Source of the DNA: Vibrio maritimus
GTDB taxonomy: Bacteria > Pseudomonadota > Gammaproteobacteria > Enterobacterales > Vibrionaceae
DNA: 64,000 bases
Assembly (NCBI RefSeq): GCF_021441885.1
Contig: NZ_CP090439.1
Span: 558,001-622,000 of the forward strand
Direction of reading: 5' to 3'
Below the pieces are notes generated by a model. The model did no database searches. It was not told the origin of the DNA and worked only from the letters and a program-made list of their open reading frames with translations. Shown here in pieces: positions 35,481 to 44,488 of the stretch; within the stretch, counting starts at the first letter, position 1; each line of letters begins with the position of its first letter. The position numbers and the translations under genes were made by a program.

Positions 35481-37031
35481 ATGAATGTAAAAATCACTGC
35501 GTTGTCTACCCTGATCGCTGCCACGCTTGCTACCCCAGCATTGGCAGCGGAAGATGGTGCATACAAAGTGGCAGATAAGCCAATCAAACTCGACATCCAC
35601 CTGCATCAGAAGAAATTTGTCTACAGCAACGACTGGCCGGTAGAGAAAGAAGCGGCGCGTCTAACTAACGTTCACCTAAACAACGTTGCATCCATGGCGA
35701 CAACCAAGAGTGAGGAAGCTTTTAACCTACTGATCGCATCGGGTGATTTGCCTGATATCGTTGGTGGTTCAAGCATGAAAAACAACGTAAACACCTATGG
35801 TCCAGAAGGCGCGTTTGTTCCCCTAAACAAGCTGATTGAAGAGCACGCGCCAAACATTAAAGCTTTCTTTGACGCCAATCCAGATATCTGGGCATCAATC
35901 AAAGCGTCCGACGGCAACGTGTATTACATCCCTTACCTTCCAGACGGTAAGTACGGTCGTGGCTACTTTGTTCGTTATGACTGGTTAGAAAAACTTGGTC
36001 TAGAGCCACCTAAGAACGTCGATGAGATGTATGAAGTGCTTAAAGCCTTCCGCGATAAAGATCCAAACGGCAACGGCAAAAAAGATGAAGTACCTTTCTT
36101 TGCTCGTCACTGGCAAGAGATGGTTCGTCTCGTCACACTATGGGATGGCCGCACATCTGGCTCTGATGTCTTCCACGACTTCCATGTGGTCGACGGTCAA
36201 ATCAAGCATGGTTACGCCGGTGAAAACTACAAAGTGGGTATCCAAAACTTAGCAAAATGGTACAAAGAAGGACTGATTGACGCCGAAGTATTCACACGCG
36301 GTAGCCGTTCACGTGAATACTTACTATCTGCTGACCTTGGCGGTATGACACACGACTGGTTCGCATCGACCTCTGGCTATAACGACTCGTTGGCAGATAA
36401 AGTTGAAGGCTTCCAGTTTAAGGCGTTCGCGCCACCAGCCTCTATTAGTGGCCAGCGTGTTGAAGAACACCGCCGCGCAAAAGTGAAACCTGACGGCTGG
36501 GCTATCTCCTATACCAATGAGCATCCAATCGAAACCATTAAATACTTCGATTTCTGGTTCACTCAAGAAGGTAAGCGTCTAGCTAACTTTGGTATCGAGG
36601 GCGAGCACTATGATTTAGTTGATGGCAAGCCTATGTTCAAGAAGGAAGTTCTCGAGGCTGATACCCCAGTGAATGCGCAGATGTGGGCGATTGGTGCTCA
36701 GGTTCAACGTGGATTCCCGATGGATTACCAAAACGAAGTGCAATGGTCCAACAAATACGCGCTTGAAGGCATTGAGCTATACGACCAAGGTGACTACTTA
36801 CTAGAACCATTTATGGGCGTATCGCTGAATACAAAAGAGAAAGACATCTATGACAAGCATTGGGTGACGATCCGCGACTATATGGTGGAGATGCAGCAAG
36901 CTTGGATTCTGGGCTCGCGAGATATCGAGAAGGATTGGCCTAAGTATCAAGAAAGCATTGAGCGCATGGGTTACAGCAAAGTGGTTAGCGCAATGCAAGC
37001 CGCATACGACCGAGCGTATAAAACCAACTAG
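35481..37031 (+). CDS. Periplasmic alginate-oligosaccharide-binding protein, AlgQ-like
   Basis: A 516-residue solute-binding protein with a signal peptide ending PALA (residue 22). The loop DPNGNGKKDE (194-203; Asp194, Asn196, Asn198, Lys200, Asp202, Glu203) matches the calcium loop that is diagnostic in AlgQ1/AlgQ2 of Sphingomonas sp. A1. Size, order behind AlgS/M1/M2 and the neighbouring PL7 and KdgM genes all support oligoalginate binding. No lipobox is present, so it should be soluble in the periplasm. A strong terminator ends the operon. Confidence 0.9.
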   Translation: MNVKITALSTLIAATLATPALAAEDGAYKVADKPIKLDIHLHQKKFVYSNDWPVEKEAARLTNVHLNNVASMATTKSEEAFNLLIASGDLPDIVGGSSMKNNVNTYGPEGAFVPLNKLIEEHAPNIKAFFDANPDIWASIKASDGNVYYIPYLPDGKYGRGYFVRYDWLEKLGLEPPKNVDEMYEVLKAFRDKDPNGNGKKDEVPFFARHWQEMVRLVTLWDGRTSGSDVFHDFHVVDGQIKHGYAGENYKVGIQNLAKWYKEGLIDAEVFTRGSRSREYLLSADLGGMTHDWFASTSGYNDSLADKVEGFQFKAFAPPASISGQRVEEHRRAKVKPDGWAISYTNEHPIETIKYFDFWFTQEGKRLANFGIEGEHYDLVDGKPMFKKEVLEADTPVNAQMWAIGAQVQRGFPMDYQNEVQWSNKYALEGIELYDQGDYLLEPFMGVSLNTKEKDIYDKHWVTIRDYMVEMQQAWILGSRDIEKDWPKYQESIERMGYSKVVSAMQAAYDRAYKTN

Positions 37032-37057
37032 TTGTTTCTGGGAAGAGAGAAGTTTAA

Positions 37058-37083
37058 GGGAAAGCGGCCGCTTTCCCTTTTTT
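37058..37083 (+). terminator. Terminator of the ABC importer operon
   Basis: Perfect palindrome GGGAAAGCGGCCGCTTTCCC followed by T6. The T-run overlaps the stop codon of the converging zinc-ribbon gene. Confidence 0.9.
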
Positions 37084-37327
37084 AGTTAACGGGAGTCAGC
37101 TTCCAAACGATTGCCACTCTAGATTTTGGCATTCGACACTGATTACAGTAGTAACCTACGTTACCGCATGCCTTCATTGCGTCTAGTTTATGGCTACAAT
37201 CTGGGCAAAATGGCGTTTTGTCATAGCTAACTTTGCACTGACTGCAGGTTCGACCGCCCTCATTTTGCACATCAATATGACAGGTCGGACACGGTAGTGT
37301 GAGTGCCTGTATTGTCGCGTGATCCAT
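37082..37327 (-). CDS. Small zinc-ribbon protein, YfgJ-like
   Basis: An 81-residue protein with four Cys pairs (CPTC, CSQC, CPDC, CNQC) forming two zinc ribbons; the LDAMKACGNVGYYCNQC region resembles E. coli YfgJ. No enzymatic role is known. The ATG at 37327 with GGTGGA before it is preferred to the GTG at 37342. It is isolated and convergent with the ABC operon. Confidence 0.75.
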   Translation of the reverse strand: MDHATIQALTLPCPTCHIDVQNEGGRTCSQCKVSYDKTPFCPDCSHKLDAMKACGNVGYYCNQCRMPKSRVAIVWKLTPVN

Positions 37328-37589
37328 ATTTCCACCTTCCACTAAACGATTTCCACCACATCACTTTTCATCGCTTGCAATGGATACACTTAATCAAAGC
37401 GCCAGTATAAATGCTTCTTTTCGATGGAGAAAAATTCACCGGCATCCATACCCACAATTATCGAATGGTACGGCACAGCACCTATCGTTGTTATGCAAAG
37501 ATTCGTTATCGTGAGCGCGTTAGGGGATTACGTGAATGAGATCAAACAAATTTAAAACTGCATTTCAAATTTGTTGATTAGGACGTATT

Positions 37590-37621
37590 TGTCATATAGA
37601 GTGAGCACTATATGTCATACA
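37590..37621. promoter_or_regulatory. Two TGTCATAyA elements upstream of kduD
   Basis: TGTCATATA (37590-37598) and TGTCATACA (37613-37621) lie 23 bases apart in the same orientation, 50-80 bases before kduD. The stretch also has a CATATAG/CTATATG dyad. A CRP-like CGTGA-N6-TCAAA is at 37531-37546. The gap 37328-37670 contains nothing else I can support. Confidence 0.5.
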
Positions 37622-37670
37622 TTATGACTAGATAAAGTCATTCATCGATTCGCGTAACGGGACACAGACT

Positions 37671-38432
37671 ATGATTCTCAATGCATTCAATCTAGAAGGG
37701 AAAGTGGCCATCGTCACTGGCTGCAACACGGGGCTCGGTCAAGGGATTGCGGTCGGTCTAGCAGAAGCTGGCTGTAATATTGTGGCAGTAAACCGCTCTG
37801 CGCCAACCGAGACAGAATCGAAGGTCACAGCGTTAGGTCGCCAGTTTCTCGATATTCGAGCAGACCTTACGTCCACTCAGGATATTCCATCGATAGTTGA
37901 GAAATCGATCGAAACTTTCGGTCGCATCGACATTCTTGTCAACAACGCCGGCATTATTCGCCGCGCCGATGCCATTGAATTTACTGAAAAAGATTGGGAC
38001 GACGTGATGGATGTGAACGCCAAAACCGTCTTCTTTTTATCTCAAGCCGTTGCTAAACAATTTATCGCACAAGGCGAAGGCGGCAAGATCATCAACATCG
38101 CGTCCATGCTGTCATTCCAAGGCGGGATCCGCGTGCCTTCTTATACCGCTTCAAAAAGCGGCATCATGGGTGTAACACGCCTAATGGCAAACGAGTGGGC
38201 TAAGCACGGTATTAACGTTAATGCGATTGCGCCTGGCTACATGGAAACCAACAACACCGAGGCTCTGCGTGCCGACGAAACTCGTAATCAAGAGATCCTA
38301 GCGCGCATTCCAGCTGGGCGTTGGGGAACACCAGAAGACCTAGCTGCGCCATGCGTATTCTTAGCCTCACCCGCTTCTGATTATGTGAACGGCTACACCC
38401 TCGCTGTGGATGGCGGCTGGCTCGCTCGCTAA
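37671..38432 (+). CDS. kduD: 2-dehydro-3-deoxy-D-gluconate 5-dehydrogenase
   Basis: A 253-residue short-chain dehydrogenase that closely follows E. coli KduD along its whole length (MILNAFNLEGKVAIVTGCNT, IDILVNNAGIIRR, PSYTASKSGIMGVTRLMANE, YVNGYTLAVDGGWLAR). It has TGCNTGLG for NAD(H) and the catalytic Ser, Tyr and Lys. It interconverts 2,5-diketo-3-deoxygluconate and KDG. The next gene encodes an RpiB-type isomerase in place of KduI. Confidence 0.95.
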   Translation: MILNAFNLEGKVAIVTGCNTGLGQGIAVGLAEAGCNIVAVNRSAPTETESKVTALGRQFLDIRADLTSTQDIPSIVEKSIETFGRIDILVNNAGIIRRADAIEFTEKDWDDVMDVNAKTVFFLSQAVAKQFIAQGEGGKIINIASMLSFQGGIRVPSYTASKSGIMGVTRLMANEWAKHGINVNAIAPGYMETNNTEALRADETRNQEILARIPAGRWGTPEDLAAPCVFLASPASDYVNGYTLAVDGGWLAR

Positions 38433-38466
38433 TAGCACCGACAACAAATTTAACCTGGAGATCCAA

Positions 38467-39108
38467 ATGAAAATTGCACTAATGATGGAGAACAGCCAAG
38501 CGGGGAAAAACGCGGTTGTACTTAACGAACTTGAGCAAGTTGCGCGCACGCAAGACGATACTGTATTCAATGTGGGCATGAGCGATGAGAATGACCACCA
38601 CCTTACTTATATTCACCTAGGTATCATGGCCAGCGTTCTTATCAACTCTAAGTCGGTCGATTTTGTTGTGACGGGTTGTGGCACCGGACAAGGTGCAATG
38701 ATGTCTCTGAACATCCACCCTGGTGTTGTTTGCGGATACTGTCTAGAGCCGTCTGATGCATTTCTGTTTAACCAAATAAACAACGGTAACGCCCTGTCTC
38801 TTGCTTTCGCAAAAGGCTATGGTTGGGGTGCTGAGCTCAATGTTCGCTATATTTTTGAAAAAGCATTTACGACTGGTGAACGCGGTCAAGGCTACCCACT
38901 AGAGCGTGCTGAGCCACAGCAGCGCAATGCGGGATTGCTTAACGATGTTAAAGCAGCAGTAGTGAAAGAAAACTACCTTGATACACTAAAAGCTATCGAG
39001 CCAGAACTGGTTAAGACAGCAGTCAGCGGCGAGCGCTTCCAGCAGTGTTTCTTCGAGAACAATCAGTCTCCAGAGATCGAAGCTTATATTCGTTCAATTT
39101 TGGACTAA
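38467..39108 (+). CDS. RpiB/LacA/LacB-family isomerase, candidate DhuI-type DEH isomerase
   Basis: A 213-residue protein with the RpiB/LacAB core (MKIALMMENSQAGKN, VDFVVTGCGTGQGAMMSLN) and a C-terminal extension of about 60 residues beyond ordinary RpiB. In streptococci a family member, DhuI, isomerises the unsaturated uronate product before the SDR DhuD; here it stands 34 bases behind kduD, so it likely replaces KduI. CTGGAG precedes the ATG at 38467. Confidence 0.8.
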   Translation: MKIALMMENSQAGKNAVVLNELEQVARTQDDTVFNVGMSDENDHHLTYIHLGIMASVLINSKSVDFVVTGCGTGQGAMMSLNIHPGVVCGYCLEPSDAFLFNQINNGNALSLAFAKGYGWGAELNVRYIFEKAFTTGERGQGYPLERAEPQQRNAGLLNDVKAAVVKENYLDTLKAIEPELVKTAVSGERFQQCFFENNQSPEIEAYIRSILD

Positions 39109-39119
39109 TAGATAAAAGT

Positions 39120-39154
39120 CCGCTCCGGTATGCACAGACATAGCGGAGCGGATA
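39120..39154 (-). terminator. Possible weak terminator between isomerase and MDR genes
   Basis: TCCGCTCCG/CGGAGCGGA stem with a 17-base loop. On the minus strand it is followed by CTTTTATC, so it could serve the oxidoreductase gene. Confidence 0.4.
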
Positions 39155-39159
39155 CTGAG

Positions 39160-40146
39160 CTAAATTTCTACAACTACCTTGCCAGTAGCCTTGCCTGCAG
39201 ACAATCTCTCGTGTGCCTTGCCGATATCTTCCAGTGTAAACTCAACATCATCCAACACCGGAGATAACTGTCCAGATTCTGCTAACTTAGCGACTTCTTT
39301 AAGAATATCTTGATGCTCCTGTTGGCGTACGCCGTGAATCATTTGAATCAGCATAAACACCACATGCAGCGATAATCCCTTCATATGTACCAAAGAAAGA
39401 TCGAGCGACAGCAAGGATACGGTAGAGGCTACATGACCGTTCAACTTCGCCGCTTCAAATGACTTCAGCATGTTCTCACCACCGACAGAATCAAAGACCA
39501 CATCAAACCCAGCGCCACCCGTATATTTGGCGACATAGTCTTCAACTTTATCAGTCTTATAGTTGATTACTGATGCGCCGAGCAAGTTCATCAGTGGGAC
39601 ATGTTCATCACGCCCAATCGTGGCACTGACGTCTGCGCCCATCGCTTTAGCAATTTGAATCGCGATATGTCCTACCCCACCAGCGCCACCATGCACCAGC
39701 ACCTTATCCCCAGCTTTGGTATTGGCACGCGTTAAGCCCTCATAAGCAGTGATGGCAACCAGAGGCAGTGCGGCGGCCTCTTTCATCGATAAGTTACTCG
39801 GCTTGTGAGCGATCAGCCTCTGGTCAGCAGGCATGTACTCCGCTAATGAACCTTGAAGAGCGCCTAAGCCACCCGCGCAGCCATACACTTCATCACCAAC
39901 CTGAAAGTCAGTCACATCATCAGCAACAGCTTCTACCGTTCCGGCAAAGTCCATACCCAAGATCGCAGGGGTAGCTGGAGAGAATGGGAGCGCCTCACCG
40001 AGTTCGCGTATCATTGTATCGACCGTGTTGACGCTAGAGGCAGCAACCTTGACGAGGACTTGTCCTGATTGAATGTCAGGCTTGGCGACATCCGCCACTT
40101 CAAACGCATCGGGACCACCATAACTATTAACTACCATCGCTTTCAT
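39160..40146 (-). CDS. Zinc-independent MDR oxidoreductase (quinone-reductase type)
   Basis: A 328-residue medium-chain reductase: GroES-like N-terminal domain (about 1-125) and Rossmann domain with VLVHGGAGGVGHIAIQIAKAMGA (about 145-167). The zinc-ligand cysteines of true alcohol dehydrogenases are absent. It probably reduces quinones or enones with NADPH; the substrate is unknown. The ATG at 40146 with GGAAGG before it is chosen over an in-frame start at 40338 that would overlap the LysE gene. Confidence 0.88.
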   Translation of the reverse strand: MKAMVVNSYGGPDAFEVADVAKPDIQSGQVLVKVAASSVNTVDTMIRELGEALPFSPATPAILGMDFAGTVEAVADDVTDFQVGDEVYGCAGGLGALQGSLAEYMPADQRLIAHKPSNLSMKEAAALPLVAITAYEGLTRANTKAGDKVLVHGGAGGVGHIAIQIAKAMGADVSATIGRDEHVPLMNLLGASVINYKTDKVEDYVAKYTGGAGFDVVFDSVGGENMLKSFEAAKLNGHVASTVSLLSLDLSLVHMKGLSLHVVFMLIQMIHGVRQQEHQDILKEVAKLAESGQLSPVLDDVEFTLEDIGKAHERLSAGKATGKVVVEI

Positions 40147-40306
40147 TGTGACCTTCCTTCCTGTTGGGTTTGGTAAAGCTCTGAACAGTATAGGTGGTAA
40201 CTCGAAAGTAGGATCACTTGGTGTGATAAGTAAGAAAAGGTAAGGGGAACATTGACAGTGCGGAGCAAGCAGCAGAGGCTTACTCCGTGTTTTGGGATTG
40301 AGTAGG

Positions 40307-40942
40307 TTATTTAGTGCTCGAAGCAAACAGCGCACCACCAGCCGACATAAAGAAGCCCCCCATTACCTTGTTAAAGCGCTTGATGTTTTTCTTACTCGAT
40401 AGCCAAGGGTTGACCTTAGCGCCAAGCCTTGCATACACCAACATGATCAAGGTATCGATCACAACCCATGTCAGAGCGAGCACAACAAACTGGCTAAGCT
40501 GAGGCGCATTCACGTTAATAAAGTTGGGAAACAGCGCGGTAAAAAACAGCAGGTCTTTAGGATTGCTGATACCGACCATATAGGCTTTTTTGAGAATCCC
40601 ACGTTGGGTAAATGCGACTTTCTCTTGTCCGGTATCTGCACTCAACACCGACTCAGTTCCTGTGTCTCTCCAAGTCTGGTATCCAAGATAAACGAGATAG
40701 AGCGCGCCAAAGATTTTCAATAGCAAGAAGACTTCTGACGATGCCGCCAAAATCGTGCCCAAACCGACAGCAGAGAGGAACATCAAGGTTAGCGACGCAA
40801 ACGTCCCGCCAAACACAGTCGCAAGGGCACTGGATTTACCATATTTGACACCGTGTGCAATGCACAGCATCGCCGAAGGACCGGGTGATGAGATTAACAC
40901 CGTAATCACACCCACATACGCCAACCATAAGCTCCATTCCAT
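40307..40942 (-). CDS. LysE/RhtB-family amino-acid exporter
   Basis: A 211-residue inner-membrane protein with six hydrophobic segments and the family block PGPSAMLCIAHGVKYGKSSALATVFGG near the N-terminus. Members export amino acids such as homoserine or lysine. GGAGG precedes the ATG at 40942; an upstream in-frame start lacks this. It is 160 bases from the MDR gene on the same strand, possibly co-transcribed. Confidence 0.88.
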   Translation of the reverse strand: MEWSLWLAYVGVITVLISSPGPSAMLCIAHGVKYGKSSALATVFGGTFASLTLMFLSAVGLGTILAASSEVFLLLKIFGALYLVYLGYQTWRDTGTESVLSADTGQEKVAFTQRGILKKAYMVGISNPKDLLFFTALFPNFINVNAPQLSQFVVLALTWVVIDTLIMLVYARLGAKVNPWLSSKKNIKRFNKVMGGFFMSAGGALFASSTK

Positions 40943-41168
40943 TTTTGTCCTCCTTGCGTATAACCTATTGTTCACCCGTATGCTCTGACGCACACCTATC
41001 CCCCAACCTTACCGCTGTCGCCTCTTCAAGTCGAACAAAAAATATACACACCATTGAATAAGCTAATCTACAGAGGAGGATTCCACCCATCAAAAGCGAT
41101 TCGTCTCCGAAACCATTCTCCCGTAGTTTTTCCTCACCACTTATTGAATCTACTTTCGAGGACTAACT

Positions 41169-42074
41169 ATGAAAGACGTAATTTTTGGCATCATGGGAAA
41201 CATGGGACCGCAAGCCGATGCGCTATTTCAAGACATCATCGCACGTGAAGAAAACAAACAAGGTGCGCAAAGTGACCAAGAGCACATGAGCTTGGTTGTG
41301 ATCAACAACTCTGATATTCCAGATCGCTCTGAAGCCATCAACGAAGGTGGGCCAGATCCTGTCCCTGAGATGGTTCGCTCAGCACAGATCATGGAGTTGA
41401 ACCACGTTGAGTTTGCAGTAATGCCTTGCAACACTGCGCACCACTTCCGTCCTGAAGTTCAAAAACAGACCAGCGTCTATTTAGTGGACATGCTTAAAGC
41501 AACTACTGAAAAGATCCAAGCGCAAAACCCGCAAGCCGTGGTTGGTGTGCTTTGCACTACCGGCACCTACAACTCTGGGATCTACGATCGCTATTTGACT
41601 GAAGATGAGATCACCTACTTCAAGCCCAACACTGAAGAGCAAGAGAACTACGTTCATAGCGCAATCTACGGACACAAAACTGGGGAGAAAACCCCAAGTG
41701 GCCAAGACATTCGCGAAAAATGCGGCATCAAAGCGGGCGAATTGGACAAAAACGCAGAGCTACTCAGCAAAGCCATTGAGTCTCTAAAAACTCAAGGTGT
41801 GAATACCGTGATCCTTGGCTGCACTGAACTGCCATTAGTACGCCCTGCGCTTGAGAAAAACTTCCCAGAGATCTACTTCATCGATCCAATGGAAGCCGTT
41901 GCAGAGCGTGTTGTTCACATCTATCGACGCGCAGATAAAATCCTGAACAGCACACCTATCACAGACACCACACCAATCAACATTGCGGATATCGTCAATG
42001 AAGATGACATGGTGACTTATGTTGTGGAGAAAGCTCGTCAGGCAAGAAGAGAAGCGCTACTCAAAGCCTCATAA
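41169..42074 (+). CDS. Aspartate/glutamate racemase-family protein
   Basis: A 301-residue protein with the two-cysteine racemase layout: VMPCNTAHHF (Cys87) and ILGCTELPLV (Cys218), and GIMGNMGPQADALFQD at the start. Family members racemise Asp, Glu or hydantoins. It is about 70 residues longer than a minimal racemase, with the extra length after Cys218. It converges on the LysR gene next to a permease/DUF917/HyuA operon, so a hydantoin or amino-acid substrate is plausible. Confidence 0.85.
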   Translation: MKDVIFGIMGNMGPQADALFQDIIAREENKQGAQSDQEHMSLVVINNSDIPDRSEAINEGGPDPVPEMVRSAQIMELNHVEFAVMPCNTAHHFRPEVQKQTSVYLVDMLKATTEKIQAQNPQAVVGVLCTTGTYNSGIYDRYLTEDEITYFKPNTEEQENYVHSAIYGHKTGEKTPSGQDIREKCGIKAGELDKNAELLSKAIESLKTQGVNTVILGCTELPLVRPALEKNFPEIYFIDPMEAVAERVVHIYRRADKILNSTPITDTTPINIADIVNEDDMVTYVVEKARQARREALLKAS

Positions 42075-42139
42075 GTATTGTGCCTTATGGTTAAAGTCAT
42101 CGCGTCGTGAAGAGTGGTGATAAAGTCCAGTAGTAGCAG

Positions 42140-43069
42140 TCAGAGCCTTTGACTGTTATTACTGGCCACTAAGCAATCATAAAACGCCAACGCAGCAGGC
42201 GATAACGCGGTCTTTGCTCCCTTTAATACAACCGAAAAGTCACTCGTAAACCACCAATGCTTCGGGTTCACTGCCACCAGCGCCTGTTGAGATCGGTTGC
42301 TTTCAATAAGATGACTAGGGAGAAAGCTCAAATGCGTACCCGCCATCGCGAGCAAAGCGCCAGATTCAACATTCCAACCATCGATAAGTTTTAGTTGTTG
42401 GTACTGCTCAACATTCAAAAGCTTACGCATTACCTCAGAAGCGTAGCCACCAATGTTAATGCGTCGCCCCTCAAGCGAGTGATTGTTAGTTTCAATTTCC
42501 TTTGCAACGTCTTCGCGGGCAAAAAGATAACTCTTTTCAGTGAACAGAAACTCAGCATGACTGAAGGCATCAAGTTGATGTTCGGCGAGAACGACGATCA
42601 TCATGTCCAACTGCCCCTTTGCCAGCTTTTCATTAAGTAAGGTGTAATCGCCGACTTCGAGCGTGAGCTCCACGCTGTCGCTCAGCTTATAAAAATTTTC
42701 GATAGCGGCCGGAACCGGATTACTAGGAAGCGTAATCGTATTATCGAGAATACCGACACGCACTTGCCCTGTCAGTTTTGACTGTACTCCCTTCAATTTA
42801 AAGGCAAAATCACTAAGAACATTACTTAGCTCATTTGCATAACCATACACAGTGTGCCCTTCACTTGTTAAATCAAACCCACTTCGGCCGCGCTTACAAA
42901 GCGTCACGCCCAAGCTCTTTTCGAGCTCTATTAACTGATTACTTAGCACTGGCTGACTCAGCCCAGTACTTACGGTAGCATTGCTGATGCCGCCCTGCTC
43001 AACGATCTCGCAGAAAATCTCTAATCGTCTCAGGTCGCGCTTGTCCAGTTTCTCAATATGAATAGCCAT
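42140..43069 (-). CDS. LysR-family regulator of the NCS1/DUF917/HyuA operon
   Basis: A 309-residue LysR-type regulator: N-terminal helix-turn-helix (about 12-75, LEIFCEIVEQGGISNATVSTG) and a periplasmic-binding-protein-like effector domain. It is divergent from the permease operon at 43187, the standard arrangement for a LysR protein controlling its neighbour. The 117-base gap is AT-rich and has several TGTAT/ATACA repeats that could be its binding sites. Confidence 0.92.
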   Translation of the reverse strand: MAIHIEKLDKRDLRRLEIFCEIVEQGGISNATVSTGLSQPVLSNQLIELEKSLGVTLCKRGRSGFDLTSEGHTVYGYANELSNVLSDFAFKLKGVQSKLTGQVRVGILDNTITLPSNPVPAAIENFYKLSDSVELTLEVGDYTLLNEKLAKGQLDMMIVVLAEHQLDAFSHAEFLFTEKSYLFAREDVAKEIETNNHSLEGRRINIGGYASEVMRKLLNVEQYQQLKLIDGWNVESGALLAMAGTHLSFLPSHLIESNRSQQALVAVNPKHWWFTSDFSVVLKGAKTALSPAALAFYDCLVASNNSQRL

Positions 43070-43186
43070 AATTTAATACATAACCAAAAACGAATGTTTG
43101 TATCTAATAATATGTATTTATTTGTATGTAACAAGCTGCTAACTTTTTTTATGTGAACTTTATGGATAATTATTTAGGAGCTTAGG

Positions 43187-44488
43187 ATGGCGAACACACA
43201 AACAACACGGAAGATTGATGACTTTGAGTTAGAGCCCGTACCCGAGAAGGCAAAACGCTCGTGGTACGTCATCAGTCTGATCTGGCTTGCAATTGGTATT
43301 GATATCTCTGGTCTGTTCTTGGGTGCGTTTCTGAGTACCGGCCTCACCATTCACGACGCCCTATTTGCGACGTTCGCAGGCTCTGCCATTCTCGCCGTAC
43401 TAGCCATGCTTTGCGCTAATATTGGTTTCCAATCTGGCGTCTCAACACCGTTAATGAGTAGCTCTGTATTTGGTCGCCACGGTGGTAAGGTCCTAGGCGC
43501 CATCAACGGTATTTCTCTTGTTGGCTGGTTCGCGTTTCAGGCGGACTTTTTCGCCTACATACTTGTCGATGCGCTAGCGCAGTATGACATCGTCGTTTCC
43601 CACTTTGCTGCGCTGGTTGGTGGTGGCGTACTCATGATGATCACCGCTATCTATGGTGTCCGAGCGCTCGGTAAGCTTAGCGCCTATTCAGTACCACTCA
43701 TGGTGACACTGATTACCGTTGGCCTATTTATGGCGGCAGGTGCGCAGAGCGCGGGTGACAAGGTTATTGAGTCACCATTATCTATGGGTGAAGCTATTTC
43801 CTATGTCATGTCGATTTGGATCCTCGCTGCTGTCGCGGCTCCTGATATTGCCCGCTACGCAAAAACGCGTAAAGACGCGATTCTCGGTGCCGGTTTTGGC
43901 TTCCTATTTGGTAACAGCGCGACGATTGTGGTTGCTTTGCTACTCACGCAAATGACCGGCTCTGACGACCTCGTCAATGTGTTCTTCGGTATTGGTTTAG
44001 GTATGGCAGCGATCATCGTGCTGGTGTTTGCTCAGTGGACGACCAACAGCAGTAACCTTGTCTCAGGTGCTCTGGGCATGTCGGTTGTGTTGCCGAATGT
44101 ACCGCGTCCTATTTTGGTCATCATGATGACCATTCTTGGCCTCGCTATCGCTCAGCTTGGCATGATCGATATGTTTACTGCATTTCTCACACTTCTAGGC
44201 GTGACGATTGCACCTTCAGCAGGTGTTTACCTAGCTCAATACTACTTCTTAGATAAGTCTGCGCTTGAGTTTGAACGTATTCAAAGTGCGCCAAACTGGA
44301 TGCTAAAAGGCTTGGTTGCTTGGGCATTTGGTAGCGCGGTGAGTGCATGCACCGCAGGCGAGTTCTTCAACCTATTCTCATTAACCAGTATTTCAGCGAT
44401 TGACGGTATTCTTGCGTCCTTCGTTGCCTACATTGTGCTTGTAAAGCTGTCAGTATCAAATAAGGAAACGGTTCGTGATTTTCAATGA
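43187..44488 (+). CDS. NCS1-family permease (CodB-like)
   Basis: A 433-residue membrane protein with about 12 helices and the NCS1 motifs VSTPLMSSSVFGRHGG and WFAFQADFF, most like cytosine/purine permease CodB. NCS1 members import nucleobases, hydantoins and related ring compounds with Na+ or H+. The next two genes overlap it or each other and belong to hydantoin-type hydrolysis families, so a cyclic ureide or lactam is the likely cargo. Confidence 0.9.
   Translation: MANTQTTRKIDDFELEPVPEKAKRSWYVISLIWLAIGIDISGLFLGAFLSTGLTIHDALFATFAGSAILAVLAMLCANIGFQSGVSTPLMSSSVFGRHGGKVLGAINGISLVGWFAFQADFFAYILVDALAQYDIVVSHFAALVGGGVLMMITAIYGVRALGKLSAYSVPLMVTLITVGLFMAAGAQSAGDKVIESPLSMGEAISYVMSIWILAAVAAPDIARYAKTRKDAILGAGFGFLFGNSATIVVALLLTQMTGSDDLVNVFFGIGLGMAAIIVLVFAQWTTNSSNLVSGALGMSVVLPNVPRPILVIMMTILGLAIAQLGMIDMFTAFLTLLGVTIAPSAGVYLAQYYFLDKSALEFERIQSAPNWMLKGLVAWAFGSAVSACTAGEFFNLFSLTSISAIDGILASFVAYIVLVKLSVSNKETVRDFQ

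Noticed and set aside
42127..42165. Dyad CCAGTAGTA.../...TTACTGG as a convergent terminator
   Set aside because: It overlaps the LysR coding end, has mismatches and lacks a T-run, so it is not listed as a terminator.
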